A stretch of 64,000 bases of DNA, from NCBI GenBank assembly GCA_943736015.1, contig OX031065.1, positions 14,103,427 through 14,167,426 of the forward strand, in the 5' to 3' direction. The notes under the pieces were generated by a model. It made no database searches, was not told where the DNA came from, and worked only from the letters and a program-made list of their open reading frames with translations. Numbering within the stretch: position 1 is the first letter of the stretch; the number at the start of each line of letters is the position of its first letter. Source of the DNA: Tridacna crocea (lineage: Eukaryota; Mollusca; Bivalvia; Cardiida; Cardiidae). Positions 34,410-49,160 of the stretch are shown here, piece by piece. Made by a program: the position numbers and the translations under genes.

Positions 34410-36048
34410 TTACATCTTATTTAATCTTTATGGCCTACTTCTAAATTCTTCAAACAAGAACAAGATTTTTTTATCGGAAAAAGTTTCCGCAACTGCAACC
34501 GGTTGCTTCTGAATTTTATATTTTCGCGCAGCGGTTAAACATAAAATTGGACTTATGACTCGCGTGGTCGTCAAAATTGGTTCAATGTTTTCGTCACCCT
34601 GGTAAGAAAACAGGGAAAAATTTTGTTTACCTTTCTTTGATTTGTACAACAAGTATCGGTTGCCTCCGAAAGTGTCGAAGTTGATTTTACGATGTTACGC
34701 ACAGCACGTAACAGTCACGTGTGGGCGAGATGGTCACCGTAACCAAATCAGTGGCCCTAGTGAGAGAAAATGAAAAAGAAAAATCCGTATAATAGACTTA
34801 AGCAACCATTGTCGTATGCTATAAAATATTCCCTAAGTCGAATTTTCATGTTTTTGCGGATACGTAAGAGGCACCTGCCAGACAGTAGACAACCTAAATG
34901 GGTTTGTTGTCAGGTATAAAAAGATTGGAAAAAAAAAAATATTAGAAATTATATAAGTTCCCTCTATTTGACCTATCAAGCAACAGGTGTCGTCTGCTAT
35001 GAAATGCTCCGTAAGTCAATTTTTCGCGGAGACGTAACTGACACCTATGAGACGGTAGTCAACGTAAATGGATTTGTCATCACGGTATAAAGAGATTGGA
35101 GAAAAAAATATACAGTAAAAATTTAGTTCCTTTTGTTTGATTTATGCAATAAGAAGCAGTTGCTACTGAAAGAGCCTTCAGTCTTTTTTTAGCCACTTGT
35201 CGCATTATTTTCTGGGGTTTTCGCATGAGCGTAACGGGCACATATGAGACGGTAGTCAACGTAACTGGGTTTCTTGTTGTGGTTTGAAGAGATTAGAAAA
35301 ATTACACTTCAGTTGCCTTTGTTTGATATATGGGTTTTCAGTGTCTTTTTTAGCCACTTGTCACATTAATTTTTGGGTTTTTTCTACACTGTACATTGAT
35401 CACTTTGGCTTATTGAAAAGTTTCAATGTGCAGCATTTATTGTGGGTCCAGTTAGAAAAGCGAATCCAGTTTAGGGCTTGGGAGGGGGGTGCATCGAGGG
35501 TTTAAGGGAAGTAACTCTTGCAAGGGGCTTGAAAAGACCAAAACAAGGTCTTCTGGGCCCCTATTTTCTTAAATGTTTGCCCATTTTCAGTGAAATCTGG
35601 CATGTGTGGATGGTGCATGCCTGGCAGTTTGCCAAGGACTGCACAGCAGCCTTTAAAGAAGACTTTAAATCCACTTTTATGCCGTTTTTTTTCACTGTTT
35701 TTTATCTATAAATTAGCGCCCATTTTGGAGCGATTTTGAAGGCCTCTGATTGGCTGATGGGCCCAGCTTTGAATTTGGCTGTTGGTACCCATTCTGATTT
35801 CCTTAAAGCTTCTCTGATTGGATAATTTCAGAGAGGGAAGAGATTTGATTGGCTGATGGGAAGGGGGGGGGGAAATATCTGTTTATCCTTATTAACCTTT
35901 TACCACATAATGAAGCGGCTTTTTAACACCCCGAAGGCTTTTGAAAATAAACTGAGGAAAGGAGAAAATGCGGGCTACCAGCATTTTCTCCTTTTCCCAC
36001 AATGTTTTCTACCCTATCAAAGAAAAAAATTGGATATTTTAGTTATTC
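34410..36048. repeat. Monomer copy 22 (cluster 20-22)
   Basis: Length 1639. 140G, 243A and 668A. Shortest first G-run in the window (6), shifting the recurring plus-strand frame. Confidence 0.95.
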
Positions 36049-37687
36049 TTACATCTTATTTAATCTTTATGGCCTACTTCTAAATTCTTCAAACAAGAAC
36101 AAGATTTTTTTATCGGAAAAAGTTTCCGCAACTGCAACCGGTTGCTTCTGAATTTTATATTTTCGCGCAGCGGTTAAACATAAAATTTGACTTATGACTC
36201 GCGTGGTCGTCAAAATTGGTTCAATGTTTTCGTCACCCTGGTAAGAAAACAGGGAAAAATTTTGTTTACCTTTCTTTGATTTGTACAACAGGTATCGGTT
36301 GCCTCCGAAAGTGTCGAAGTTGATTTTACGATGTTACGCACAGCACGTAACAGTCACGTGTGGGCGAGATGGTCACCGTAACCAAATCAGTGGCCCTAGT
36401 GAGAGAAAATGAAAAAGAAAAATCCGTATAATAGACTTAAGCAACCATTGTCGTATGCTATAAAATATTCCCTAAGTCGAATTTTCATGTTTTTGCGGAT
36501 ACGTAAGAGGCACCTGCCAGACAGTAGACAACCTAAATGGGTTTGTTGTCAGGTATAAAAAGATTGGAAAAAAAAAATATTAGAAATTATATAAGTTCCC
36601 TCTATTTGACCTATCAAGCAACAGGTGTCGTCTGCTATGAAATGCTCCGTAAGTCAATTTTTCGCAGAGACGTAACTGACACCTATGAGACGGTAGTCAA
36701 CGTAAATGGATTTGTCGTCACGGTATAAAGAGATTGGAGAAAAAAATATACAGTAAAAATTTAGTTCCTTTTGTTTGATTTATGCAATAAGAAGCAGTTG
36801 CTACTGAAAGAGCCTTCAGTCTTTTTTTAGCCACTTGTCGCATTATTTTCTGGGGTTTTCGCATGAGCGTAACGGGCACATATGAGACGGTAGTCAACGT
36901 AACTGGGTTTCTTGTTGTGGTTTGAAGAGATTAGAAAAATTACACTTCAGTTGCCTTTGTTTGATATATGGGTTTTCAGTGTCTTTTTTAGCCACTTGTC
37001 ACATTAATTTTTGGGTTTTTTCTACACTGTACATTGATCACTTTGGCTTATTGAAAAGTTTCAATGTACAGCATTTATTGTGGGTCCAGTTAGAAAAGCG
37101 AATCCAGTTTAGGGCTTGGGAGGGGGGGTGCATCGAGGGTTTAAGGGAAGTAACTCTTGCAAGGGGCTTGAAAAGACCAAAACAAGGTCTTCTGGGCCCC
37201 TATTTTCTTAAATGTTTGCCCATTTTCAGTGAAATCTGGCATGTGTGGATGGTGCATGCCTGGCAGTTTGCCAAGGACTGCACAGCAGCCTTTAAAGAAG
37301 ACTTTAAATCCACTTTTATGCCGTTTTTTTTCACTGTTTTTTATCTATAAATTAGCGCCCATTTTGGAGCGATTTTGAAGGCCTCTGATTGGCTGATGGG
37401 CCCAGCTTTGAATTTGGCTGTTGGTACCCATTCTGATTTCCTTAAAGCTTCTCTGATTGGATAATTTCAGAGAGGGAAGAGATTTGATTGGCTGATGGGA
37501 AGGGGGGGGGGAAATATCTGTTTATCCTTATTAACCTTTTACCACATAATGAAGCGGCTTTTTAACACCCCGAAGGCTTTTGAAAATAAACTGAGGAAAG
37601 GAGAAAATGCGGGCTACCAGCATTTTCTCCTTTTCCCACAATGTTTTCTACCCTATCAAAGAAAAAAATTGGATATTTTAGTTATTC
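36049..37687. repeat. Monomer copy 23 (singleton)
   Basis: Length 1639. m140 is T, unlike copies 20-22 and 24-25. Private 617A and 1019A. A-run 10, second G-run 10. Confidence 0.94.
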
Positions 37688-39326
37688 TTACATCTTATTT
37701 AATCTTTATGGCCTACTTCTAAATTCTTCAAACAAGAACAAGATTTTTTTATCGGAAAAAGTTTCCGCAACTGCAACCGGTTGCTTCTGAATTTTATATT
37801 TTCGCGCAGCGGTTAAACATAAAATTGGACTTATGACTCGCGTGGTCGTCAAAATTGGTTCAATGTTTTCGTCACCCTGGTAAGAAAACAGGGAAAAATT
37901 TTGTTTACCTTTCTTTGATTTGTACAACAGGTATCGGTTGCCTCCGAAAGTGTCGAAGTTGATTTTACGATGTTACGCACAGCACGTAACAGTCACGTGT
38001 GGGCGAGATGGTCACCGTAACCAAATCAGTGGCCCTAGTGAGAGAAAATGAAAAAGAAAAATCCGTATAATAGTCTTAAGCAACCATTGTCGTATGCTAT
38101 AAAATATTCCCTAAGTCGAATTTTCATGTTTTTGCGGATACGTAAGAGGCACCTGCCAGACAGTAGACAACCTAAATGGGTTTGTTGTCAGGTATAAAAA
38201 GATTGGAAAAAAAAAAAATATTAGAAATTATATAAGTTCCCTCTATTTGACCTATCAAGCAACAGGTGTCGTCTGCTATGAAATGCTCCGTAAGTCAATT
38301 TTTCGCGGAGACGTAACTGACACCTATGAGACGGTAGTCAACGTAAATGGATTTGTCGTCACGGTATAAAGAGATTGGAGAAAAAAATATACAGTAAAAA
38401 TTTAGTTCCTTTTGTTTGATTTATGCAATAAGAAGCAGTTGCTACTGAAAGAGCCTTCAGTCTTTTTTTAGCCACTTGTCGCATTATTTTCTGGGGTTTT
38501 CGCATGAGCGTAACGGGCACATATGAGACGGTAGTCAACGTAACTGGGTTTCTTGTTGTGGTTTGAAGAGATTAGAAAAATTACACTTCAGTTGCCTTTG
38601 TTTGATATATGGGTTTTCAGTGTCTTTTTTAGCCACTTGTCACATTAATTTTTGGGTTTTTTCTACACTGTACATTGATCACTTTGGCTTATTGAAAAGT
38701 TTCAATGTGCAGCATTTATTGTGGGTCCAGTTAGAAAAGCGAATCCAGTTTAGGGCTTGGGAGGGGGGGTGCATCGAGGGTTTAAGGGAAGTAACTCTTG
38801 CAAGGGGCTTGAAAAGACCAAAACAAGGTCTTCTGGGCCCCTATTTTCTTAAATGTTTGCCCATTTTCAGTGAAATCTGGCATGTGTGGATGGTGCATGC
38901 CTGGCAGTTTGCCAAGGACTGCACAGCAGCCTTTAAAGAAGACTTTAAATCCACTTTTATGCCGTTTTTTTTCACTGTTTTTTATCTATAAATTAGCGCC
39001 CATTTTGGAGCGATTTTGAAGGCCTCTGATTGGCTGATGGGCCCAGCTTTGAATTTGGCTGTTGGTACCCATTCTGATTTCCTTAAAGCTTCTCTGATTG
39101 GATCATTTCAGAGAGGGAAGAGATTTGATTGGCTGATGGGAAGGGGGGGGAAATATCTGTTTATCCTTATTAACCTTTTACCACATAATGAAGCGGCTTT
39201 TTAACACCCCGAAGGCTTTTGAAAATAAACTGAGGAAAGGAGAAAATGCGGGCTACCAGCATTTTCTCCTTTTCCCACAATGTTTTCTACCCTATCAAAG
39301 AAAAAAATTGGATATTTTAGTTATTC
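37688..39326. repeat. Monomer copy 24 (singleton)
   Basis: Length 1639. 140G; private 387T; 1414C (GGATAATT to GGATCATT) shared only with the distant copy 37. Confidence 0.94.
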
Positions 39327-40964
39327 TTACATCTTATTTAATCTTTATGGCCTACTTCTAAATTCTTCAAACAAGAACAAGATTTTTTTATCGGAAAAAG
39401 TTTCCGCAACTGCAACCGGTTGCTTCTGAATTTTATATTTTCGCGCAGCGGTTAAACATAAAATTGGACTTATGACTCGCGTGGTCGTCAAAATTGGTTC
39501 AATGTTTTCGTCACCCTGGTAAGAAAACAGGGAAAAATTTGGTTTACCTTTCTTTGATTTGTACAACAGGTATCGGTTGCCTCCGAAAGTGTCGAAGTTG
39601 ATTTTACGATGTTACGCACAGCACGTAACAGTCACGTGTCAGCGAGATGGTCACCGTAACCAAATCAGTGGCCCTAGTGAGAGAAAATGAAAAAGAAAAA
39701 TCCGTATAATAGACTTAAGCAACCATTGTCGTATGCTATAAAATATTCCCTAAGTCGAATTTTCATGTTTTTGCGGATACGTAAGAGGCACCTGCCAGAC
39801 AGTAGACAACCTAAATGGGTTTGTTGTCAGGTATAAAAAGATTGGAAAAAAAAAAATATTAGAAATTATATAAGTTCCCTCTATTTGACCTATCAAGCAA
39901 CAGGTGTCGTCTGCTATGAAATGCTCCGTAAGTCAATTTTTCGCGGAGACGTAACTGACACCTATGAGACGGTAGTCAACGTAAATGGATTTGTCGTCAC
40001 GGTATAAAGAGATTGGAGAAAAAAATATACAGTAAAAATTTAGTTCCTTTTGTTTGATTTATGCAATAAGAAGCAGTTGCTACTGAAAGAGCCTTCAGTC
40101 TTTTTTTAGCCACTTGTCGCATTATTTTCTGGGGTTTTCGCATGAGCGTAACGGGCACATATGAGACGGTAGTCAACGTAACTGGGTTTCTTGTTGTGGT
40201 TTGAAGAGATTAGAAAAATTACACTTCAGTTGCCTTTGTTTGATATATGGGTTTTCAGTGTCTTTTTTAGCCACTTGTCACATTAATTTTTGGGTTTTTT
40301 CTACACTGTACATTGATCACTTTGGCTTATTGAAAAGTTTCAATGTGCAGCATTTATTGTGGGTCCAGTTAGAAAAGCGAATCCAGTTTAGGGCTTGGGA
40401 GGGGGGGTGCATCGAGGGTTTAAGGGAAGTAACTCTTGCAAGGGGCTTGAAAAGACCAAAACAAGGTCTTCTGGGCCCCTATTTTCTTAAATGTTTGCCC
40501 ATTTTCAGTGAAATCTGGCATGTGTGGATGGTGCATGCCTGGCAGTTTGCCAAGGACTGCACAGCAGCCTTTAAAGAAGACTTTAAATCCACTTTTATGC
40601 CGTTTTTTTTCACTGTTTTTTATCTATAAATTAGCGCCCATTTTGGAGCGATTTTGAAGGCCTCTGATTGGCTGATGGGCCCAGCTTTGAATTTGGCTGT
40701 TGGTACCCATTCTGATTTCCTTAAAGCTTCTCTGATTGGATAATTTCAGAGAGGGAAGAGATTTGATTGGCTGATGGGAAGGGGGGGGAAATATCTGTTT
40801 ATCCTTATTAACCTTTTACCACATAATGAAGCGGCTTTTTAACACCCCGAAGGCTTTTGAAAATAAACTGAGGAAAGGAGAAAATGCGGGCTACCAGCAT
40901 TTTCTCCTTTTCCCACAATGTTTTCTACCCTATCAAAGAAAAAAATTGGATATTTTAGTTATTC
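39327..40964. repeat. Monomer copy 25 (B-like singleton)
   Basis: Length 1638. Combines 140G, typical of the middle block, with 215G and the CA pair at m314-315, typical of the right-hand blocks. It looks like a link between the two sets. Confidence 0.94.
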
Positions 40965-42604
40965 TTACATCTTATTTAATCTTTATGGCCTACTTCTAAA
41001 TTCTTCAAACAAGAACAAGATTTTTTTATCGGAAAAAGATTTCGCAACTGCAACCGGTTGCTTCTGAATTTTATATTTTCGCGCAGCGGTTAAACATAAA
41101 ATTTGACTTATGACTCGCGTGGTCGTCAAAATTGGTTCAATGTTTTCGTCACCCTGGTAAGAAAACAGGGAAAAATTTTGTTTACCTTTCTTTGATTTGT
41201 ACAACAGGTATCGGTTGCCTCCGAAAGTGTCGAAGTTGATTTTACGATGTTACGCACAGCACGTAACAGTCACGTGTGGGCAAGATGGTCACCGTAACCA
41301 AATCAGTGGCCCTAGTGAGAGAAAATGAAAAAGAAAAATCCGTATAATAGACTTAAGCAACCATTGTCGTATGCTATAAAATATTCCCTAAGTCGAATTT
41401 TCCTGTTTTTGCGGATACGTAAGAGGCACCTGCCAGACAGTAGACAACCTAAATGGGTTTGTTGTCAGGTATAAAAAGATTGGAAAAAAAAAAAATATTA
41501 GAAATTATATAAGTTCCCTCTATTTGACCTATCAAGCAACAGGTGTCGTCTGCTATGAAATGCTCCGTAAGTCAATTTTTCGCGGAGATGTAACTGACAC
41601 CTATGAGACGGTAGTCAACGTAAATGGATTTGTCGTCACAGTATAAAGAGATTGGAGAAAAAAATATACAGTAAAAATTTAGTTCCTTTTGTTTGATTTA
41701 TGCAATAAGAAGCAGTTGCTACTGAAAGAGCCTTCAGTCTTTTTTTTAGCCACTTGTCGCATTATTTTTTGGGGTTTTCGCATGAGCGTAACGGGCACAT
41801 ATGAGACGGTAGTCAACGTAACTGGGTTTCTTGTTGTGGTTTGAAGAGATTAGAAAAATTACACTTCAGTTGCCTTTGTTTGATATATGGGTTTTCAGTG
41901 TCTTTTTTAGCCACTTGTCACATTAATTTTTGGGTTTTTTCTACACTGTACATTGATCACTTTGGCTTATTGAAAAGTTTCAATGTGCAGCATTTATTGT
42001 GGGTCCAGTTAGAAAAGCGAATCCAGTTTAGGGCTTGGGAGGGGGGGTGCATCGAGGGTTTAAGGGAAGTAACTCTTGCAAGGGGCTTGAAAAGACCAAA
42101 ACAAGGTCTTCTGGGCCCCTATTTTCTTAAATGTTTGCCCATTTTCAGTGAAATCTGGCATGTGTGGATGGTGCATGCCTGGCAGTTTGCCAAGGACTGC
42201 ACAGCAGCCTTTAAAGAAGACTTTAAATCCACTTTTATGCCGTTTTTTTTCACTGTTTTTTATCTATAAATTAGCGCCCATTTTGGAGCGATTTTGAAGG
42301 CCTCTGATTGGCTGATGGGCCCAGCTTTGAATTTGGCTGTTGGTACCCATTCTGATTTCCTTAAAGCTTCTCTGATTGGATAATTTCAGAGAGGGAAGAG
42401 ATTTGATTGGCTGATGGGAAGGGGGGGGAAATATCTGTTTATCCTTATTAACCTTTTACCACATAATGAAGCGGCTTTTTAACACCCCGAAGGCTTTTGA
42501 AAATAAACTGAGGAAAGGAGAAAATGCGGGCTACCAGCATTTTCTCCTTTTCCCACAATGTTTTCTACCCTATCAAAGAAAAAAATTGGATATTTTAGTT
42601 ATTC
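40965..42604. repeat. Monomer copy 26 (type A)
   Basis: Length 1640. 75A, 78T, 318A, 439C, 622T, 673A, eight Ts near m773, 801T, A-run 12. Shares 75A, 318A and 622T with the h3 monomers of block I. Confidence 0.96.
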
Positions 42605-44243
42605 TTACATCTTATTTAATCTTTATGGCCTACTTCTAAATTCTTCAAACAAGAACAAGATTTTTTTATCGGAAAAAGTTTCCGCAACTGCAACCGGTTG
42701 CTTCTGAATTTTATATTTTCGCGCAGCGGTTAAACATAAAATTTGACTTATGACTCGCGTGGTCGTCAAAATTGGTTCAATGTTTTCGTCACCCTGGTAA
42801 GAAAACAGGGAAAAATTTGGTTTACCTTTCTTTGATTTGTACAACAGGTATCGGTTGCCTCCGAAAGTGTCGAAGTTGATTTTACGATGTTACGCACAGC
42901 ACGTAACAGTCACGTGTCAGCGAGATGGTCACCGTAACCAAATCAGTGGCCCTAGTGAGAGAAAATGAAAAAGAAAAATCCGTATAATAGACTTAAGCAA
43001 CCATTGTCGTATGCTATAAAATATTCCCTAAGTCGAATTTTCATGTTTTTGCGGATACGTAAGAGGCACCTGCCAGACAGTAGACAACCTAAATGGGTTT
43101 GTTGTCAGGTATAAAAAGATTGGAAAAAAAAAAATATTAGAAATTATATAAGTTCCCTCTATTTGACCTATCAAGCAACAGGTGTCGTCTGCTATGAAAT
43201 GCTCCGTAAGTCAATTTTTCGCGGAGACGTAACTGACACCTATGAGACGGTAGTCAACGTAAATGGATTTGTCGTCACGGTATAAAGAGATTGGAGAAAA
43301 AAATATACAGTAAAAATTTAGTTCCTTTTGTTTGATTTATGCAATAAGAAGCAGTTGCTACTGAAAGAGCCTTCAGTCTTTTTTTAGCCACTTGTCGCAT
43401 TATTTTCTGGGGTTTTCGCATGAGCGTAACGGGCACATATGAGACGGTAGTCAACGTAACTGGGTTTCTTGTTGTGGTTTGAAGAGATTAGAAAAATTAC
43501 ACTTCAGTTGCCTTTGTTTGATATATGGGTTTTCAGTGTCTTTTTTAGCCACTTGTCACATTAATTTTTGGGTTTTTTCTACACTGTACATTGATCACTT
43601 TGGCTTATTGAAAAGTTTCAATGTGCAGCATTTATTGTGGGTCCAGTTAGAAAAGCGAATCCAGTTTAGGGCTTGGGAGGGGGGGGTGCATCGAGGGTTT
43701 AAGGGAAGTAACTCTTGCAAGGGGCTTGAAAAGACCAAAACAAGGTCTTCTGGGCCCCTATTTTCTTAAATGTTTGCCCATTTTCAGTGAAATCTGGCAT
43801 GTGTGGATGGTGCATGCCTGGCAGTTTGCCAAGGACTGCACAGCAGCCTTTAAAGAAGACTTTAAATCCACTTTTATGCCGTTTTTTTTCACTGTTTTTT
43901 ATCTATAAATTAGCGCCCATTTTGGAGCGATTTTGAAGGCCTCTGATTGGCTGATGGGCCCAGCTTTGAATTTGGCTGTTGGTACCCATTCTGATTTCCT
44001 TAAAGCTTCTCTGATTGGATAATTTCAGAGAGGGAAGAGATTTGATTGGCTGATGGGAAGGGGGGGGAAATATCTGTTTATCCTTATTAACCTTTTACCA
44101 CATAATGAAGCGGCTTTTTAACACCCCGAAGGCTTTTGAAAATAAACTGAGGAAAGGAGAAAATGCGGGCTACCAGCATTTTCTCCTTTTCCCACAATGT
44201 TTTCTACCCTATCAAAGAAAAAAATTGGATATTTTAGTTATTC
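42605..44243. repeat. Monomer copy 27 (type B)
   Basis: Length 1639. 215G, the CA pair at m314-315 and first G-run 8. Confidence 0.96.
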
Positions 44244-45881
44244 TTACATCTTATTTAATCTTTATGGCCTACTTCTAAATTCTTCAAACAAGAACAAGAT
44301 TTTTTTATCGGAAAAAGTTTCCGCAACTGCAACCGGTTGCTTCTGAATTTTATATTTTCGCGCAGCGGTTAAACATAAAATTTGACTTATGACTCGCGTG
44401 GTCGTCAAAATTGGTTCAATGTTTTCGTCACCCTGGTAAGAAAACAGGGAAAAATTTTGTTTACCTTTCTTTGATTTGTACAACAGGTATCGGTTGCCTC
44501 CGAAAGTGTCGAAGTTGATTTTACGATGTTACGCACAGCACGTAACAGTCACGTGTCAGCGAGATGGTCACCGTAACCAAATCAGTGGCCCTAGTGAGAG
44601 AAAATGAAAAAGAAAAATCCGTATAATAGACTTAAGCAACCATTGTCGTATGCTATAAAATATTCCCTAAGTCGAATTTTCATGTTTTTGCGGATACGTA
44701 AGAGGCACCTGCCAGACAGTAGACAACCTAAATGGGTTTGTTGTCAGGTATAAAAAGATTGGAAAAAAAAAAATATTAGAAATTATATAAGTTCCCTCTA
44801 TTTGACCTATCAAGCAACAGGTGTCGTCTGCTATGAAATGCTCCGTAAGTCAATTTTTCGCGGAGACGTAACTGACACCTATGAGACGGTAGTCAACGTA
44901 AATGGATTTGTCGTCACGGTATAAAGAGATTGGAGAAAAAAATATACAGTAAAAATTTAGTTCCTTTTGTTTGATTTATGCAATAAGAAGCAGTTGCTAC
45001 TGAAAGAGCCTTCAGTCTTTTTTTAGCCACTTGTCGCATTATTTTCTGGGGTTTTCGCATGAGCGTAACGGGCACATATGAGACGGTAGTCAACGTAACT
45101 GGGTTTCTTGTTGTGGTTTGAAGAGATTAGAAAAATTACACTTCAGTTGCCTTTGTTTGATATATGGGTTTTCAGTGTCTTTTTTAGCCACTTGTCACAT
45201 TAATTTTTGGGTTTTTTCTACACTGTACATTGATCACTTTGGCTTATTGAAAAGTTTCAATGTGCAGCATTTATTGTGGGTCCATTTAGAAAAGCGAATC
45301 CAGTTTAGGGCTTGGGAGGGGGGGTGCATCGAGGGTTTAAGGGAAGTAACTCTTGCAAGGGGCTTGAAAAGACCAAAACAAGGTCTTCTGGGCCCCTATT
45401 TTCTTAAATGTTTGCCCATTTTCAGTGAAATCTGGCATGTGTGGATGGTGCATGCCTGGCAGTTTGCCAAGGACTGCACAGCAGCCTTTAAAGAAGACTT
45501 TAAATCCACTTTTATGCCGTTTTTTTTCACTGTTTTTTATCTATAAATTAGCGCCCATTTTGGAGCGATTTTGAAGGCCTCTGATTGGCTGATGGGCCCA
45601 GCTTTGAATTTGGCTGTTGGTACCCATTCTGATTTCCTTAAAGCTTCTCTGATTGGATAATTTCAGAGAGGGAAGAGATTTGATTGGCTGATGGGAAGGG
45701 GGGGGAAATATCTGTTTATCCTTATTAACCTTTTACCACATAATGAAGCGGCTTTTTAACACCCCGAAGGCTTTTGAAAATAAACTGAGGAAAGGAGAAA
45801 ATGCGGGCTACCAGCATTTTCTCCTTTTCCCACAATGTTTTCTACCCTATCAAAGAAAAAAATTGGATATTTTAGTTATTC
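44244..45881. repeat. Monomer copy 28 (type C)
   Basis: Length 1638. The CA pair at m314-315, 1040T (CCAG to CCAT), first G-run 7. Confidence 0.96.
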
Positions 45882-47521
45882 TTACATCTTATTTAATCTT
45901 TATGGCCTACTTCTAAATTCTTCAAACAAGAACAAGATTTTTTTATCGGAAAAAGATTTCGCAACTGCAACCGGTTGCTTCTGAATTTTATATTTTCGCG
46001 CAGCGGTTAAACATAAAATTTGACTTATGACTCGCGTGGTCGTCAAAATTGGTTCAATGTTTTCGTCACCCTGGTAAGAAAACAGGGAAAAATTTTGTTT
46101 ACCTTTCTTTGATTTGTACAACAGGTATCGGTTGCCTCCGAAAGTGTCGAAGTTGATTTTACGATGTTACGCACAGCACGTAACAGTCACGTGTGGGCAA
46201 GATGGTCACCGTAACCAAATCAGTGGCCCTAGTGAGAGAAAATGAAAAAGAAAAATCCGTATAATAGACTTAAGCAACCATTGTCGTATGCTATAAAATA
46301 TTCCCTAAGTCGAATTTTCCTGTTTTTGCGGATACGTAAGAGGCACCTGCCAGACAGTAGACAACCTAAATGGGTTTGTTGTCAGGTATAAAAAGATTGG
46401 AAAAAAAAAAAATATTAGAAATTATATAAGTTCCCTCTATTTGACCTATCAAGCAACAGGTGTCGTCTGCTATGAAATGCTCCGTAAGTCAATTTTTCGC
46501 GGAGATGTAACTGACACCTATGAGACGGTAGTCAACGTAAATGGATTTGTCGTCACAGTATAAAGAGATTGGAGAAAAAAATATACAGTAAAAATTTAGT
46601 TCCTTTTGTTTGATTTATGCAATAAGAAGCAGTTGCTACTGAAAGAGCCTTCAGTCTTTTTTTTAGCCACTTGTCGCATTATTTTTTGGGGTTTTCGCAT
46701 GAGCGTAACGGGCACATATGAGACGGTAGTCAACGTAACTGGGTTTCTTGTTGTGGTTTGAAGAGATTAGAAAAATTACACTTCAGTTGCCTTTGTTTGA
46801 TATATGGGTTTTCAGTGTCTTTTTTAGCCACTTGTCACATTAATTTTTGGGTTTTTTCTACACTGTACATTGATCACTTTGGCTTATTGAAAAGTTTCAA
46901 TGTGCAGCATTTATTGTGGGTCCAGTTAGAAAAGCGAATCCAGTTTAGGGCTTGGGAGGGGGGGTGCATCGAGGGTTTAAGGGAAGTAACTCTTGCAAGG
47001 GGCTTGAAAAGACCAAAACAAGGTCTTCTGGGCCCCTATTTTCTTAAATGTTTGCCCATTTTCAGTGAAATCTGGCATGTGTGGATGGTGCATGCCTGGC
47101 AGTTTGCCAAGGACTGCACAGCAGCCTTTAAAGAAGACTTTAAATCCACTTTTATGCCGTTTTTTTTCACTGTTTTTTATCTATAAATTAGCGCCCATTT
47201 TGGAGCGATTTTGAAGGCCTCTGATTGGCTGATGGGCCCAGCTTTGAATTTGGCTGTTGGTACCCATTCTGATTTCCTTAAAGCTTCTCTGATTGGATAA
47301 TTTCAGAGAGGGAAGAGATTTGATTGGCTGATGGGAAGGGGGGGGAAATATCTGTTTATCCTTATTAACCTTTTACCACATAATGAAGCGGCTTTTTAAC
47401 ACCCCGAAGGCTTTTGAAAATAAACTGAGGAAAGGAGAAAATGCGGGCTACCAGCATTTTCTCCTTTTCCCACAATGTTTTCTACCCTATCAAAGAAAAA
47501 AATTGGATATTTTAGTTATTC
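45882..47521. repeat. Monomer copy 29 (type A)
   Basis: Length 1640. Same type A states as copy 26, with A-run 12. No difference from copy 26 seen. Confidence 0.96.
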
Positions 47522-49160
47522 TTACATCTTATTTAATCTTTATGGCCTACTTCTAAATTCTTCAAACAAGAACAAGATTTTTTTATCGGAAAAAGTTTCC
47601 GCAACTGCAACCGGTTGCTTCTGAATTTTATATTTTCGCGCAGCGGTTAAACATAAAATTTGACTTATGACTCGCGTGGTCGTCAAAATTGGTTCAATGT
47701 TTTCGTCACCCTGGTAAGAAAACAGGGAAAAATTTGGTTTACCTTTCTTTGATTTGTACAACAGGTATCGGTTGCCTCCGAAAGTGTCGAAGTTGATTTT
47801 ACGATGTTACGCACAGCACGTAACAGTCACGTGTCAGCGAGATGGTCACCGTAACCAAATCAGTGGCCCTAGTGAGAGAAAATGAAAAAGAAAAATCCGT
47901 ATAATAGACTTAAGCAACCATTGTCGTATGCTATAAAATATTCCCTAAGTCGAATTTTCATGTTTTTGCGGATACGTAAGAGGCACCTGCCAGACAGTAG
48001 ACAACCTAAATGGGTTTGTTGTCAGGTATAAAAAGATTGGAAAAAAAAAAATATTAGAAATTATATAAGTTCCCTCTATTTGACCTATCAAGCAACAGGT
48101 GTCGTCTGCTATGAAATGCTCCGTAAGTCAATTTTTCGCGGAGACGTAACTGACACCTATGAGACGGTAGTCAACGTAAATGGATTTGTCGTCACGGTAT
48201 AAAGAGATTGGAGAAAAAAATATACAGTAAAAATTTAGTTCCTTTTGTTTGATTTATGCAATAAGAAGCAGTTGCTACTGAAAGAGCCTTCAGTCTTTTT
48301 TTAGCCACTTGTCGCATTATTTTCTGGGGTTTTCGCATGAGCGTAACGGGCACATATGAGACGGTAGTCAACGTAACTGGGTTTCTTGTTGTGGTTTGAA
48401 GAGATTAGAAAAATTACACTTCAGTTGCCTTTGTTTGATATATGGGTTTTCAGTGTCTTTTTTAGCCACTTGTCACATTAATTTTTGGGTTTTTTCTACA
48501 CTGTACATTGATCACTTTGGCTTATTGAAAAGTTTCAATGTGCAGCATTTATTGTGGGTCCAGTTAGAAAAGCGAATCCAGTTTAGGGCTTGGGAGGGGG
48601 GGGTGCATCGAGGGTTTAAGGGAAGTAACTCTTGCAAGGGGCTTGAAAAGACCAAAACAAGGTCTTCTGGGCCCCTATTTTCTTAAATGTTTGCCCATTT
48701 TCAGTGAAATCTGGCATGTGTGGATGGTGCATGCCTGGCAGTTTGCCAAGGACTGCACAGCAGCCTTTAAAGAAGACTTTAAATCCACTTTTATGCCGTT
48801 TTTTTTCACTGTTTTTTATCTATAAATTAGCGCCCATTTTGGAGCGATTTTGAAGGCCTCTGATTGGCTGATGGGCCCAGCTTTGAATTTGGCTGTTGGT
48901 ACCCATTCTGATTTCCTTAAAGCTTCTCTGATTGGATAATTTCAGAGAGGGAAGAGATTTGATTGGCTGATGGGAAGGGGGGGGAAATATCTGTTTATCC
49001 TTATTAACCTTTTACCACATAATGAAGCGGCTTTTTAACACCCCGAAGGCTTTTGAAAATAAACTGAGGAAAGGAGAAAATGCGGGCTACCAGCATTTTC
49101 TCCTTTTCCCACAATGTTTTCTACCCTATCAAAGAAAAAAATTGGATATTTTAGTTATTC
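47522..49160. repeat. Monomer copy 30 (type B)
   Basis: Length 1639. 215G, the CA pair at m314-315, first G-run 8, as in copy 27. No difference seen. Confidence 0.96.

Larger units (their letters stand above)
21294..40964. repeat. Irregular monomer block (copies 14-25) between the higher-order blocks
   Basis: The five-monomer order stops after copy 13. These twelve copies carry mostly private substitutions or variants shared with only one or two others. Most have 140G and all have 567A, making them closest to the h5 monomer of block I. Copies 20-22 form a tight local cluster; copies 14-19 share variants two apart more often than next door. No long-period order covers the whole block. Confidence 0.8.
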
